Assembly (NCBI RefSeq): GCF_026651875.1
Contig: NZ_CP104067.1
Coordinates: 1,488,001 to 1,552,000, forward strand
DNA from: Alicyclobacillus fastidiosus
GTDB taxonomy: Bacteria > Bacillota > Bacilli > Alicyclobacillales > Alicyclobacillaceae
Direction of reading: 5' to 3'
Length of the DNA: 64,000 nt
A program made the position numbers and the translations under genes. The first letter of the stretch is position 1; each line of letters begins with the position of its first letter. Below the pieces are notes generated by a model, which saw only the letters and a list, made by a program, of their open reading frames with translations, was not told the origin of the DNA and made no database searches. This document shows, one piece after another, positions 17,615 through 28,350 of this stretch.

Positions 17615-19417
17615 TTGGAACACACGGATGAAGTTCTTCGATCCCCCTTTATCTATCGCGACGACGAAGCCTTGGAAAAGAAGTTCGAACTATGGCAGAT
17701 GCGTCGCCTGTTCACCTATATGAAACCTTACCCAGGCATCATCGCGGGCGCCTTCGGGGCGACCTGCGGAAATCTGGTCGTCACGCTGCTCGCCCCCTAT
17801 CTGGTGGGGCGAGCTATCGACACGGCCGTCGCAGAGCGTCAACCGTTGGCTCTGATCCACTATGGAATCGTGCTTGTCGCTCTGTACTTGCTCAACTTTG
17901 GCTCCTCGATGCTGCGCATTCACCTCACGAACCGGCTGGGTCAGAGTGTGATTCAGGGGCTGCGCAGAGAGCTGTTCTCGCACGTTCAGACGCTGTCGAA
18001 TGACTTTTACGACAGCCGTCCGGCAGGCTCTATCCTCGTGCGCATCATGAACGACGTCAATTCGCTGCAGGACCTGTTTACCAACGGTGTCGTCAACAGC
18101 ATTACCAACCTGTTCACGCTCATCGGCATCATCGCCATCATGTTTTCGCTCAATTGGCAGTTGTCCATCGCCACGCTCGTCGTGGTGCCGTTCATGTTCC
18201 TTCTGTCGATGCGGCTGACGATTCAAATCCGCCGAGCTTGGCAACAGGTGCGCATTCGCCTGAGCCGCATCAACGCCCACTTGGCGGAAGGCATCCAAGG
18301 GATGCGCGTCACGGAATCGTACGTCCGCCAGGATGAAAACCAAGTCTTTTTCGAGCGCATGAATCGCGATTACATGGATAAGTTCTTACTGGCGCAGCGC
18401 TGGAGTATTCCATTTGGACCCTTAGTCGATCTCACCGGCGCCCTCGGCAGCACGCTTCTCTTCTGGTATGGCGTCCATCTGCTCCACAATCACGTCGTGA
18501 CGGTGGGCTTGCTCGTCGCCTTCGCAAATTACCTGGGCAATTTCTGGACGCCGATTGGGCAGCTCGGTCAGGTCTACAACCAGATTCTCGTCGCCATGGC
18601 GTCGTCGGAGCGCATCTTCCAGTACCTCGATACGAAGGCGCTAATCAAGGATGCAGATGCGGCAAAGCCAATGCCTATCACGCGCGGCCGCGTGTCGTTC
18701 GACGACGTCGTCTTCGCATACGAGCAGGGTCGCAGGGCGCTCGACGGCGTCAGTTTTGACGTGTTACCAGGCCAGACCATCGCCCTCGTCGGTCACACTG
18801 GTGCGGGAAAGAGCACGGTTATCAGCCTGCTAGCGCGCTTTTACGATCCCACTTCTGGCCGCATCCTGATAGACGGGCAGGATATCCGCGATGTCACCGT
18901 GGAAAGCCTTCGCTCACAGGTGGGCATGGTGTTACAGGAGACGTTCATCTTCTCCGGCACCATCATGGACAACATTCGGTACGGCAATCCTGCGGCGACC
19001 GACGAGGAGGTCAAGGCGGCGGCCACCGCCGTTTACGCCAACGAGTTCATCGAGCAATTGGAGAACGGCTATTACACGGAGGTACGAGAGCGCGGAAGCC
19101 GTCTGTCGCAAGGTCAACGTCAACTGCTCTCGTTCGCCCGCGCGATTCTCGCGAATCCCCAAATTTTGATACTCGACGAGGCCACGGCGAGTATCGACAC
19201 GTACACTGAGCACTTTATTCAAAAGGGACTTGAGGTACTGTTGGCTGGTCGGACGGCGTTTGTCGTCGCGCACCGATTGTCCACGATTCGCGACGCCGAC
19301 CAAATTCTCGTCTTTGATCACGGCCAGATTGTTGAACGAGGTACGCACGAAACGCTCATGCGCACTCGCGGCTATTACTACGATTTAGTGGCTGCACAGT
19401 ACCGTTTTTTGGCGTAA
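17615..19417 (+). CDS. heterodimeric ABC exporter subunit, catalytic
   Basis: About 600-residue partner: an N-terminal cytoplasmic stretch, six helices (~40-320) and an ATPase domain with Walker A GHTGAGKST, signature LSQGQRQLL and Walker B ILILDEATASID, including the catalytic Glu. The altered signature (Gln in place of Gly) would face the partner's degenerate site, so the dimer should have one working site. TTG 17615 is favoured because AGGAGG ends ten bases before it; GTG 17606 is in frame but only one base from that site. It forms an operon with the preceding gene. Confidence 0.9.
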   Translation: MEHTDEVLRSPFIYRDDEALEKKFELWQMRRLFTYMKPYPGIIAGAFGATCGNLVVTLLAPYLVGRAIDTAVAERQPLALIHYGIVLVALYLLNFGSSMLRIHLTNRLGQSVIQGLRRELFSHVQTLSNDFYDSRPAGSILVRIMNDVNSLQDLFTNGVVNSITNLFTLIGIIAIMFSLNWQLSIATLVVVPFMFLLSMRLTIQIRRAWQQVRIRLSRINAHLAEGIQGMRVTESYVRQDENQVFFERMNRDYMDKFLLAQRWSIPFGPLVDLTGALGSTLLFWYGVHLLHNHVVTVGLLVAFANYLGNFWTPIGQLGQVYNQILVAMASSERIFQYLDTKALIKDADAAKPMPITRGRVSFDDVVFAYEQGRRALDGVSFDVLPGQTIALVGHTGAGKSTVISLLARFYDPTSGRILIDGQDIRDVTVESLRSQVGMVLQETFIFSGTIMDNIRYGNPAATDEEVKAAATAVYANEFIEQLENGYYTEVRERGSRLSQGQRQLLSFARAILANPQILILDEATASIDTYTEHFIQKGLEVLLAGRTAFVVAHRLSTIRDADQILVFDHGQIVERGTHETLMRTRGYYYDLVAAQYRFLA

Positions 19418-19540
19418 TCAACGACTGACGTTTTCGATTGCCCAGTGAACATGTATACTACAGGTTGAATTGCCGTCCAAGCGGGCCAGGCTAGGTTCAC
19501 GGCTGAGTTTCGTTCGGACGTATCTTCTTCGGACATTGAG

Positions 19541-19566
19541 GGGCCCGGGTTGACCGGGCTCATTTT
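19541..19566 (+). terminator. probable terminator of the ABC exporter operon
   Basis: GGGCCCGG (19541-19548) pairs with 19554-19561 over a five-base loop, followed by ATTTTAT. It is modest in T content. It may also lie in the 5' leader of coaA. Confidence 0.4.
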
Positions 19567-19591
19567 ATGTGTCATTTCTGGGGGCAGAGGA

Positions 19592-20554
19592 ATGCGTCAA
19601 GCGAGCATGGAAAAGAGAACGTTTTCACCGTATATCAAATTTTCCCGCGACGAGTGGCGGAACTTGCGGGAGGCTACGCCGCTCACGCTGACGGAAGCGG
19701 AGTTGGCGACACTGCACGGGCTCAACGAGCAAGTGTCGCTCGCCGAAGTCGAAGAAATTTACCTGCCGCTGACGCGCCTTCTGAACCTGTATGTCGGGGC
19801 TACGCAAAATCTGTACCAAGCGTCGCACCGGTTTCTTGGCTATGCGGGAGAAAAAGTACCCTATATCATCGGTATCGCGGGGAGTGTCGCCGTGGGCAAG
19901 AGCACCACTGCGCGCATCATTCAGGCGCTCTTGTCGCGCTGGCCGAATCACCCCAAAGTAGATCTGGTGACGACCGACGGCTTTTTGTTCCCAAATCGGG
20001 AGTTGGAGCGCCGCGGCATCATGCATCGAAAAGGGTTTCCCGAGAGCTATGACACGCGCAAGCTCATTCATTTTCTTGCAGATGTGAAGTCTGGAAAGCC
20101 GGAGGTTATCGCACCGGTGTATTCGCACTTGACATACGATATCGTGCCCTCCGAGCAGATTGTCGTGCGGCGCCCGGATATCGTCATCCTCGAGGGGGTA
20201 AACGTCCTGCAGACGAGCCGATCAGCCAGTGGCAACCGCCCGATGAACGTGTTCGTCTCCGACTTTTTTGACTTCTCCATCTATGTCGACGCCCAGGAGT
20301 CGTTCATCCGCGGGTGGTACGTGGAACGGTTTCAAAAGCTGCGGGAAACTGCATTTCGCGATGCCAAATCGTATTTTCACCGCTATGCCAGCCTCACAGA
20401 GGACGAGGCAAACGAAACGGCATTGCGAATTTGGGAAGAGATTAACGCAAAAAATCTGAAAGAAAACATCCTTCCTACGAAACAACGGGCGGATTTGATT
20501 CTTCAGAAGGGCGACCACCATATGGTCGAGCGGGTACACTTGCGGAAGATTTAA
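19592..20554 (+). CDS. coaA: type I pantothenate kinase
   Basis: First committed step of coenzyme A synthesis: phosphorylates pantothenate with ATP. 320 residues, close to the 316 of the E. coli enzyme. The P-loop GSVAVGKS is at 97-104, the TTDGFLFPN motif follows (DGF holds the catalytic Asp), and [18 protein letters not shown] and RYA segments are typical of the bacterial type I enzyme. Start ATG 19592 follows GGGGGCAGAGGA; an in-frame start at 19550 lies inside the upstream hairpin and is unlikely. Confidence 0.93.
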   Translation: MRQASMEKRTFSPYIKFSRDEWRNLREATPLTLTEAELATLHGLNEQVSLAEVEEIYLPLTRLLNLYVGATQNLYQASHRFLGYAGEKVPYIIGIAGSVAVGKSTTARIIQALLSRWPNHPKVDLVTTDGFLFPNRELERRGIMHRKGFPESYDTRKLIHFLADVKSGKPEVIAPVYSHLTYDIVPSEQIVVRRPDIVILEGVNVLQTSRSASGNRPMNVFVSDFFDFSIYVDAQESFIRGWYVERFQKLRETAFRDAKSYFHRYASLTEDEANETALRIWEEINAKNLKENILPTKQRADLILQKGDHHMVERVHLRKI

Positions 20555-20595
20555 TGGGTCGCGGCGTCTAAGCATCCATAACAGCACCCAAAAGA

Positions 20596-20630
20596 GCGCA
20601 CTCAGGACCAGTGTCTTGCGTGCGTTTTTT
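20596..20630 (+). terminator. terminator after coaA
   Basis: GCGCAC (20596-20601) pairs with GTGCGT (20620-20625), with an inner CACT/AGTG dyad, and runs into T6. Confidence 0.5.
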
Positions 20631-20683
20631 GTTTTGTTCCTCCTTGTCAAAGTGTGAACATTTGCAAATGGGCAGATCTAGCG

Positions 20684-20712
20684 TTGCGCAGTCTGGATGG
20701 CTGCGCTAAACT
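20684..20712 (+). promoter_or_regulatory. promoter of cggR-gap
   Basis: TTGCGC (20684-20689), 17 bases, TAAACT (20707-20712): a SigA-type promoter. The transcription start would fall near 20719, directly before the CggR operator, as in Bacillus subtilis where the repressor blocks just downstream of the promoter. Confidence 0.55.
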
Positions 20713-20720
20713 AAAGTTAA

Positions 20721-20756
20721 CGGGACGAAAAACGAATCGGTGGGACTTATGTAGTC
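20721..20756 (+). promoter_or_regulatory. CggR operator
   Basis: CGGGAC (20721-20726) and TGGGAC (20741-20746) are direct repeats with a 20-base period, and AGTC (20753-20756) follows the second by six bases. This is the layout I recall for the B. subtilis operator: CGGGAC, six bases, TGTC, four bases, then the same again. The first TGTC-like element is CGAA and thus poorly kept. Confidence 0.65.
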
Positions 20757-20789
20757 CCGATGAGTCGAAACCGGGATGGGTGAACCTGC

Positions 20790-22843
<2,054 letters not shown>

Positions 22844-22864
22844 TGGCCTTTCTGCTTACAAAAA

Positions 22865-22957
22865 GCCGCCCGATCATCCCGCCGTGGATGGTCAGGCGGC
22901 AGTTTGAGGGCATCAAAAAACCGAGCTATCCGGTTGTCCGGACGGCTCGGTTTTTTT
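22865..22957. terminator. tandem hairpins ending gap and purA
   Basis: First hairpin: GCCGCC (22865-22870) with GGCGGC (22895-22900). Second and stronger: A6 CCGAGC (22915-22926) with GGCTCGG T7 (22944-22957) and an inner CCGG pair. The A-run and T-run make the second one work in both directions between the converging gap and purA. Confidence 0.85.
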
Positions 22958-22967
22958 AAACTTCGTT

Positions 22968-24230
22968 TTATAGGTTGCGAATCATCGTCTGTTCGCGGTC
23001 GGGTCCAACGGAGACGAACTTCACAGGAACGCCTACCCAAGCCTCGATTTGTTCCACAAACGCCTGTGCGTTCGCAGGGAGTTCAGTAAATGAGCGGCAG
23101 TGCGAGATATCCTCACTCCAGCCTTTTAGCATCTCGACTTTCGGCGTCACGCGCTCCAAGTCGTACGCTTGCAGTGGCCACTCGTGTTCTTGACCGTCCA
23201 ATTGGTATGCCGTGCAGACGCCAATCTGGTCGAGGCCGGACAAGACGTCCAGTTTCATCAGTGCGAGTTCCGTATAGCCGTTAATCCATGCGCCGTAGCG
23301 AAGCGTCGGGATGTCGAGCCAACCGCAGGCGCGCGGCCGGCCGGTGGTCGCTCCGTACTCATGCCCTTGCCGCTGTAGGTACTCACCCTCTGCGCCCTTC
23401 AATTCGGTCGGGAAGGGGCCTGCTCCGACCGCTGTCGTGTAGGCCTTCGTAATCCCTGTCACGCGTCGAATGGCGGTTGGCGGAATGCCTGCGCCCGCCG
23501 GGATACCGCCCGAAATCGGTGAGGACGAGGTGACGAATGGGTAGATGCCCCAGTCGAGATCGCGCATGATCCCGAGTTGACCCTCGAGCAGCACGTGCAG
23601 ATTCTTTTGTGCCGCCTCGTACAACAGCGGCGTCGTGTCTTGAATGTAAGGCAGCAGGCGTTCGCGCGCCGCCATGAGCTCTGTCCACAGGTCTTCAAAC
23701 TGTCCGTAATTCGCGAGCGCGGGGATGCGGTTCAGTTTGGCTTCCCAGGCTAGGCGCAGGCGCTCCTCAAACCGGCCAAGGTCGCGCAATTCGCCAAACT
23801 GAAGGCCGAATCGGCCGACTTTATCCTGATACGCCGGGCCAATCCCTTGGAGGGTGGTGCCGACTTTTTTGCTGCGCTGTTCCTCTTCCCATGTATCTTG
23901 CCAGATGTGGTATGGGAGGACCATGTGCGCCCGTTCGGAAATGACGAGCCGCGATGTATCGATATTGCCAGCCTCGAGCGTCTGTAACTCGCGGACGAGC
24001 TGCCCTGGGTGAATGACCATGCCCGCGCCGAGGATAGATGTCGTATGTGGATGGAAAATCCCAGACGGCACGAGGTGAAGTGCAAACTTGCCGTACTGAT
24101 TGACGATGGTGTGACCTGCGTTCCCACCGCCCTGATATCGAACGACGATATCCGCTTGTTCTGCTAAATAGTCGACCATTTTGCCCTTGCCTTCGTCGCC
24201 AAACTGCGCACCAATCACTGCATGAAACAC
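22968..24230 (-). CDS. purA: adenylosuccinate synthetase
   Basis: Joins IMP and aspartate using GTP, the first step from IMP to AMP. 420 residues. QFGDEGKGK (9-17) is the GTP-binding loop with the catalytic Asp12, GNAGHTIV holds catalytic His40, and GIGPAYQDKVGR and GVPVKFVSVGPDREQTM are typical of the family. The start is GTG 24230 behind GAGGGGG on the minus strand. It is monocistronic, with an inverted repeat in its leader next to the ribosome site. Confidence 0.96.
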   Translation of the reverse strand: MFHAVIGAQFGDEGKGKMVDYLAEQADIVVRYQGGGNAGHTIVNQYGKFALHLVPSGIFHPHTTSILGAGMVIHPGQLVRELQTLEAGNIDTSRLVISERAHMVLPYHIWQDTWEEEQRSKKVGTTLQGIGPAYQDKVGRFGLQFGELRDLGRFEERLRLAWEAKLNRIPALANYGQFEDLWTELMAARERLLPYIQDTTPLLYEAAQKNLHVLLEGQLGIMRDLDWGIYPFVTSSSPISGGIPAGAGIPPTAIRRVTGITKAYTTAVGAGPFPTELKGAEGEYLQRQGHEYGATTGRPRACGWLDIPTLRYGAWINGYTELALMKLDVLSGLDQIGVCTAYQLDGQEHEWPLQAYDLERVTPKVEMLKGWSEDISHCRSFTELPANAQAFVEQIEAWVGVPVKFVSVGPDREQTMIRNL

Positions 24231-24243
24231 TTGATGACCCCCT

Positions 24244-24263
24244 CTAGGAAAATCCTTTCCTAG
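24244..24263 (-). promoter_or_regulatory. inverted repeat in the purA leader
   Basis: CTAGGAAA (24244-24251) pairs perfectly with TTTCCTAG (24256-24263) over four bases, directly upstream of, and touching, the purA ribosome site. It may be an operator or a small RNA hairpin affecting translation; no match to a known purine box is claimed. Confidence 0.35.
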
Positions 24264-24401
24264 TGTACGATTTTGTTTTATATGTGTAAAATGAATGATG
24301 TGTATAAAATGAATTCGAATTTCGTATAAATGCGTGTTCGAGGCGGATCATATGCCGCTGGCCCATAGATTAGGTCACGTAATAGACGAGGGGGGACGGC
24401 G

Positions 24402-25307
24402 ATGCTCGAAGCCTATGAAACGTTTTTGGCGGTGGTCGAGAACGAGACGGCATCCGCTGCAGCTGAAGTGCTGCACACCACGCAACCGACGGTGACGCGA
24501 CAGATTCAACAGTTGGAGCGAGCGCTTGGTACGGCCTTGTTCGACCGGGTTGGCAAGCGCCTCATCCTCACGCGCGCGGGCGAACGCGTGTACGATACCG
24601 CGCGTGAGCTGTTACAGACGCAGAACCGCCTCTTGGACGCCTTGTCCGAACTGGCGGACCCGGAGCAAGGAACGGTTCGCCTCGGGTCCGGTGTCACGCC
24701 TTCCATCTATTTATTGCCGAACGTCATCGCAAACTATGCAGTCAAGCACCCAGCTGTCAGATTTCAAATCGTGACCGGTTCTTCGAAGGTGATGACCGAG
24801 CGCCTGAAGCAGCGGGAAATCGATCTCGCCTTTGTCACCACCCCCCCGGACGACCTCGCTCCATTTTGTGCGATGCCGCTTTGGCGGGACGAGTTGTGCG
24901 TGGTCGTCTCTCCGTCGCACAGGCGTGCCGGGACGAGTTGTTCCATATCCGATTTGGCGGATATGCCGTTCATTTTGATGAGATCCGACTCGGGACTTCG
25001 CCATATCGTCGAGGAGAAGTTGGAGAAGGGGCGAGGGGCGCTGCGAGCGGTCGTGGAAACCGATAGCTTGGAGGCCATCAGCCGCTTTGTCCAGGCCGGA
25101 CTGGGAATGGGTGTGTTACCCAAGTCGGCAGTGCTCGACGACGTGGCGCAGCAGCGCCTCGCTCTCGTCGCGCTCACGGATGTAGAGTTGGGATCGCGCA
25201 CCATCACCGCCCTCACCCGACGCGGTGCCGGGTTGCCTGCAGTGACCGCTGCCTTTGTCGAATTCTTGCCGTCTTTCATGGAGGCAGAAGTAGGCGAGTT
25301 GAGGTAA
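24402..25307 (+). CDS. LysR family transcriptional regulator
   Basis: 301 residues: N-terminal winged helix (AYETFLAVVENETASAAAEV, TTQPTVTRQIQQLERALG) and a periplasmic-binding-like effector domain (~90-295). GEVQ-type linker and the ALFDRVGKRLILT loop are intact. It is divergent from purA, but the purine link is not proven. It is followed by the two-component genes on the same strand, 36 bases away, and could be the first gene of that unit. Confidence 0.9.
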   Translation: MLEAYETFLAVVENETASAAAEVLHTTQPTVTRQIQQLERALGTALFDRVGKRLILTRAGERVYDTARELLQTQNRLLDALSELADPEQGTVRLGSGVTPSIYLLPNVIANYAVKHPAVRFQIVTGSSKVMTERLKQREIDLAFVTTPPDDLAPFCAMPLWRDELCVVVSPSHRRAGTSCSISDLADMPFILMRSDSGLRHIVEEKLEKGRGALRAVVETDSLEAISRFVQAGLGMGVLPKSAVLDDVAQQRLALVALTDVELGSRTITALTRRGAGLPAVTAAFVEFLPSFMEAEVGELR

Positions 25308-25328
25308 CATGAGTTCAGGTAACATGAG
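25302..25328 (+). repeat. 15-base tandem duplication at a gene junction
   Basis: AGGTAACATGAG occurs at 25302-25313 and again at 25317-25328, with period 15. The first copy contains the LysR stop codon and the second supplies a GAGG upstream of the response regulator, so the duplication changed the spacing between the two genes. Confidence 0.7.
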
Positions 25329-25343
25329 GTGAGGGTGATGCAC

Positions 25344-26015
25344 ATGGCTGTGTTGCTGGTAGAGGACGAACCTGGGTTAGTGGAGTTTCTCACGCTTGAA
25401 CTCGAACTTCAGGAACTTATCGTGAACGTCGCCACAGATGGCCAGACTGCACTCGAGCTGGCGCGAACAAATCCCTACGACCTCGTGCTCCTGGACGTCA
25501 ATTTGCCTGATATGAGCGGTTTTGACGTGTGCAAGGGAATTCGTGAACTGACCGCGGTTCCGATTATCATGTTGACCGCGAGAGGCGAAGTCGCCGATAG
25601 AGTTCAGGGACTGGACGCGGGTGCCGACGACTACCTCGTCAAACCGTTTGCCATCGAGGAATTATTTGCGCGCATTCGCGCCTTGCGGCGCAGACAGAGC
25701 GCCCCGTCCAATTCCGAACCGACGATTTACTTCGGCGAGGTCATGGTGCATTTGGATACGCACCGGGTGACCTATCAGTCGCAGGAGGTCGAATTGACCG
25801 CCCGCGAATACGACCTATTGTTATATCTCCTGCGCCACCCCAATGAGACCTGGTCAAGGCAGACCTTATTGGAGCGCGTTTGGGGGTTTCACGCAGTCGG
25901 CGACACCAACGTCGTCGACGTGTATATCGGCTACCTTCGCCAAAAAGTTGATCCAGACAAGGCCTTCATCAAAACGGTCCGCGGGCAGGGGTACCGATTT
26001 GAGGTGAGGGCGTGA
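25344..26015 (+). CDS. OmpR-family response regulator
   Basis: Receiver domain (1-115) with Asp7/Asp8 acidic pocket, phospho-acceptor Asp51 in LVLLDVNLPDMSG, Thr in MLTARGE and Lys in LVKPF, then a winged-helix DNA-binding domain (~130-223) ending GRGYRFEVRA-like (VRGQGYRFEV). ATG 25344 has GAGGG at eight bases; ATG 25338 and GTG 25335 are also in frame. The gene overlaps the sensor kinase start by four bases, so the two form one two-component system. Confidence 0.92.
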   Translation: MAVLLVEDEPGLVEFLTLELELQELIVNVATDGQTALELARTNPYDLVLLDVNLPDMSGFDVCKGIRELTAVPIIMLTARGEVADRVQGLDAGADDYLVKPFAIEELFARIRALRRRQSAPSNSEPTIYFGEVMVHLDTHRVTYQSQEVELTAREYDLLLYLLRHPNETWSRQTLLERVWGFHAVGDTNVVDVYIGYLRQKVDPDKAFIKTVRGQGYRFEVRA

Positions 26016-27559
26016 TCGGGCGGACGCTCAGTGCGAGAATTACGTGGTGGAGTGTCGTTTGGTGTGCGATTGTCCTCCTCGTCTTTACGATGATCTACAC
26101 GGTGTCGTTTCACGCCCGGAGCGTACAATCCTACAAGCACGTCTTGCAACTGGAGATGGCGACGCTGCTCGGTCAAGGCGTGGACAAGCTCGTCGAGCAG
26201 GACGACTCGAGCAACTGGGAGCGGTATGCCGCCGTGACCGATTCCGCCGTGCGCCTGACCGACAATCGAGGGAACGTCCTATTTCAAATCACCAGTCCTT
26301 CGTTCTCGTCCGCGCGAATCAACCAGATTGCCAACTCGGTGGCGAGCGGTTTAGACGCTGGAGCTTCCGGTCAGAGCGGTACGCAAACGAGATGGAACCA
26401 GTCGTACCAGTGGCACGATGAAAAAGGGACGCACCACGCCATTGTGGCTTCGCGTCAGGTATCCTTTCAAAACGGCACGAGTGGCACGTTGCAGGTGTTC
26501 AGCCTGACGGACGAGTTGGCGAAGGAGACCTGGTGGACGTTTGAGTGGTTGACCGCGCTCGACGTGCTGATTCTCGCGCTGTTTGCCTTTGGCATGCGCT
26601 GGTTTACGCAGAGAGGCCTGCGGCCTCTGAACCTGTTGATGGAGGGGATTCAGGAGGTCGAATGGAACCAGTCGCCACGCTTGAATCTGCACAGGGTCCC
26701 GGGCGAGGTAGAGTCGCTGCAGCAGTCCATCAACCAACTGCTCGACCGGATCGACCAGGGTGTGCAGGAGCAGAATCGGTTTATCGCGGACGCCTCTCAC
26801 GAATTGCGAACGCCCTTGGCCATCATCGCTGGTCATGCGAACCTGTTGCGGCGGTGGGGGCGGGAGAACGTCCGCGTCTGGGAGCCGGCCGTGCGCAATA
26901 TCAACTCGGAAGTGGCCCGTCTGCAAAAGCTGGTCAATCAGTTGTTGTTGTTGGCGAAGTTGGAAGAGGCGCCGCAGCGGCGCGTGGAGGGGCTGACGAG
27001 CGCAGACATCCAGGCGCTGTTTGCGCAATTGCGCCAAGACGCCGCGGTGTTACGCCCCGACCTCGATATCGTCGTTCGGGTACACATGACGTCGCAGGCG
27101 CGCGCCTTTATGGACGAAGATGACCTCCATCAAGTCCTCGTCGTGCTCATCGACAACGCGCTCAGGCACACGCAAGAGGGGCGCGTCGAGCTGGCAGCGC
27201 ACGGGGATGAGGGAATGGTCCGCTTCACGGTGTCGGATACCGGGGAGGGCATGCACCCGGACGTGGTGCCTCACGTGTTCGACCGATTTTACCGCGCAGA
27301 CGCCGCCAGGGCATCCAGTCGCGGTTCGGGACTTGGGCTGGCGATTTGCAAACAGATTGTCGAGTCGTATCAAGGAAAGATTTACTTGCGCTCGAAGCCT
27401 GGCAGGGGAACGACTGTCATCGTGCGCATGCCGATGCAAGAACCTGTTGGACTAGAGCATCTCGTTCCAGGTCCACCACACGCGCCTGGAACGGAACATA
27501 AGGAGATACCGATAGATGAATCGCGACGAACTGCTTACCCTGATGCCATTGAACATTGA
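26012..27559 (+). CDS. two-component sensor histidine kinase
   Basis: 515 residues: helix 1 at ~12-34, an extracytoplasmic sensor region (~35-175), helix 2 at ~178-197, HAMP (~198-250), HisKA with His263 in ASHELRTPLAII, and ATPase domain with N box VLIDNALRHT and G1 VSDTGEGMHPD. The G2 box is GSGLGLAI. The start is GTG overlapping the regulator stop. After the kinase core (MPMQEPVG, ~470) there is a ~40-residue tail whose coding sequence overlaps the next gene's start by 44 bases. Confidence 0.92.
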   Translation: MIGRTLSARITWWSVVWCAIVLLVFTMIYTVSFHARSVQSYKHVLQLEMATLLGQGVDKLVEQDDSSNWERYAAVTDSAVRLTDNRGNVLFQITSPSFSSARINQIANSVASGLDAGASGQSGTQTRWNQSYQWHDEKGTHHAIVASRQVSFQNGTSGTLQVFSLTDELAKETWWTFEWLTALDVLILALFAFGMRWFTQRGLRPLNLLMEGIQEVEWNQSPRLNLHRVPGEVESLQQSINQLLDRIDQGVQEQNRFIADASHELRTPLAIIAGHANLLRRWGRENVRVWEPAVRNINSEVARLQKLVNQLLLLAKLEEAPQRRVEGLTSADIQALFAQLRQDAAVLRPDLDIVVRVHMTSQARAFMDEDDLHQVLVVLIDNALRHTQEGRVELAAHGDEGMVRFTVSDTGEGMHPDVVPHVFDRFYRADAARASSRGSGLGLAICKQIVESYQGKIYLRSKPGRGTTVIVRMPMQEPVGLEHLVPGPPHAPGTEHKEIPIDESRRTAYPDAIEH

Positions 27560-28310
27560 AATCAACACTGGCGAAGACCCGTCAAACGCTTTGCACAACA
27601 TCCTCATGGACGACGAGTGGGCGCGCGAGGTCGGGCGCGAGGAACGCTTCCCGACGGTGCGCGTCTGGCGCCATGCGCCCGTCCAGGGACTGGTGGTGAG
27701 CAAGCGCGATGTCGCTGGGGCAAAGGGAGAAGAGGCGATGCAGGTGATGGCCGGACTCGGATGGCCCATCTTCGTGCGGCCGACGGGCGGAACCGCAGTT
27801 CCCCACGGGGCAGGCGTACTCAATCTCTCGTTGCTCCTTCCGCGCACGCAGGAGAAAGTGACGACCGACGCGTACTACCGGTTGTTGTGTCAGCCGATAT
27901 TGGACTGGTTTGAAAGCATGAGTCTCGACGCGACCACGGGCGCGGTCCCGGGGAGTTACTGCGACGGCAACTACAACGTCCTTGTGGACGGTCTGAAACT
28001 CGTCGGCACGGCGCAGGCCTGGCGTGGGGGGATAGCTGGAACAAAGTCCCGCCACCCAGGGTATGTCCTGGCACACGCCTGTATCATGATCGATGTGGAT
28101 ATGGTCGAAGCGACGGACGTCATCAATCGCTTCTACGAGGAGGTCGGAGACGACTACCGAGTAGACGCACGCACATCGACCTCACTCGCGCAATTGCTTC
28201 GCCTGAAACGGATCGAGGAGGCGTACGACGCACGGACGGCTCAGGCCGACTTCGTCAGATTCCTCGAGCGATACTACTCGGATGCGAATCTCGACGTGCA
28301 GGTGCGCTAA
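27516..28310 (+). CDS. lipL: lipoate/octanoate protein transferase, LipL-like
   Basis: 264-residue cofactor transferase of the biotin/lipoate A/B family. RPTGGTAVPHG (88-98) is the substrate-binding loop, Cys149 in PGSYCDGNYN matches the acyl-thioester cysteine of LipL/LipM (Cys150 in B. subtilis LipL), and DGLKLVGTAQ carries the conserved Lys. Cys places it with octanoyl transferases, most like LipL, which moves octanoyl from GcvH to E2 subunits; that exact role is inferred. AAGGAG sits upstream of the ATG inside the kinase gene, suggesting the three genes are one unit. Confidence 0.75.
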   Translation: MNRDELLTLMPLNIEINTGEDPSNALHNILMDDEWAREVGREERFPTVRVWRHAPVQGLVVSKRDVAGAKGEEAMQVMAGLGWPIFVRPTGGTAVPHGAGVLNLSLLLPRTQEKVTTDAYYRLLCQPILDWFESMSLDATTGAVPGSYCDGNYNVLVDGLKLVGTAQAWRGGIAGTKSRHPGYVLAHACIMIDVDMVEATDVINRFYEEVGDDYRVDARTSTSLAQLLRLKRIEEAYDARTAQADFVRFLERYYSDANLDVQVR

Positions 28311-28350
28311 CACCTCGTCTCACATTTGCGCCGCAGTGGGTCCGTACGAA

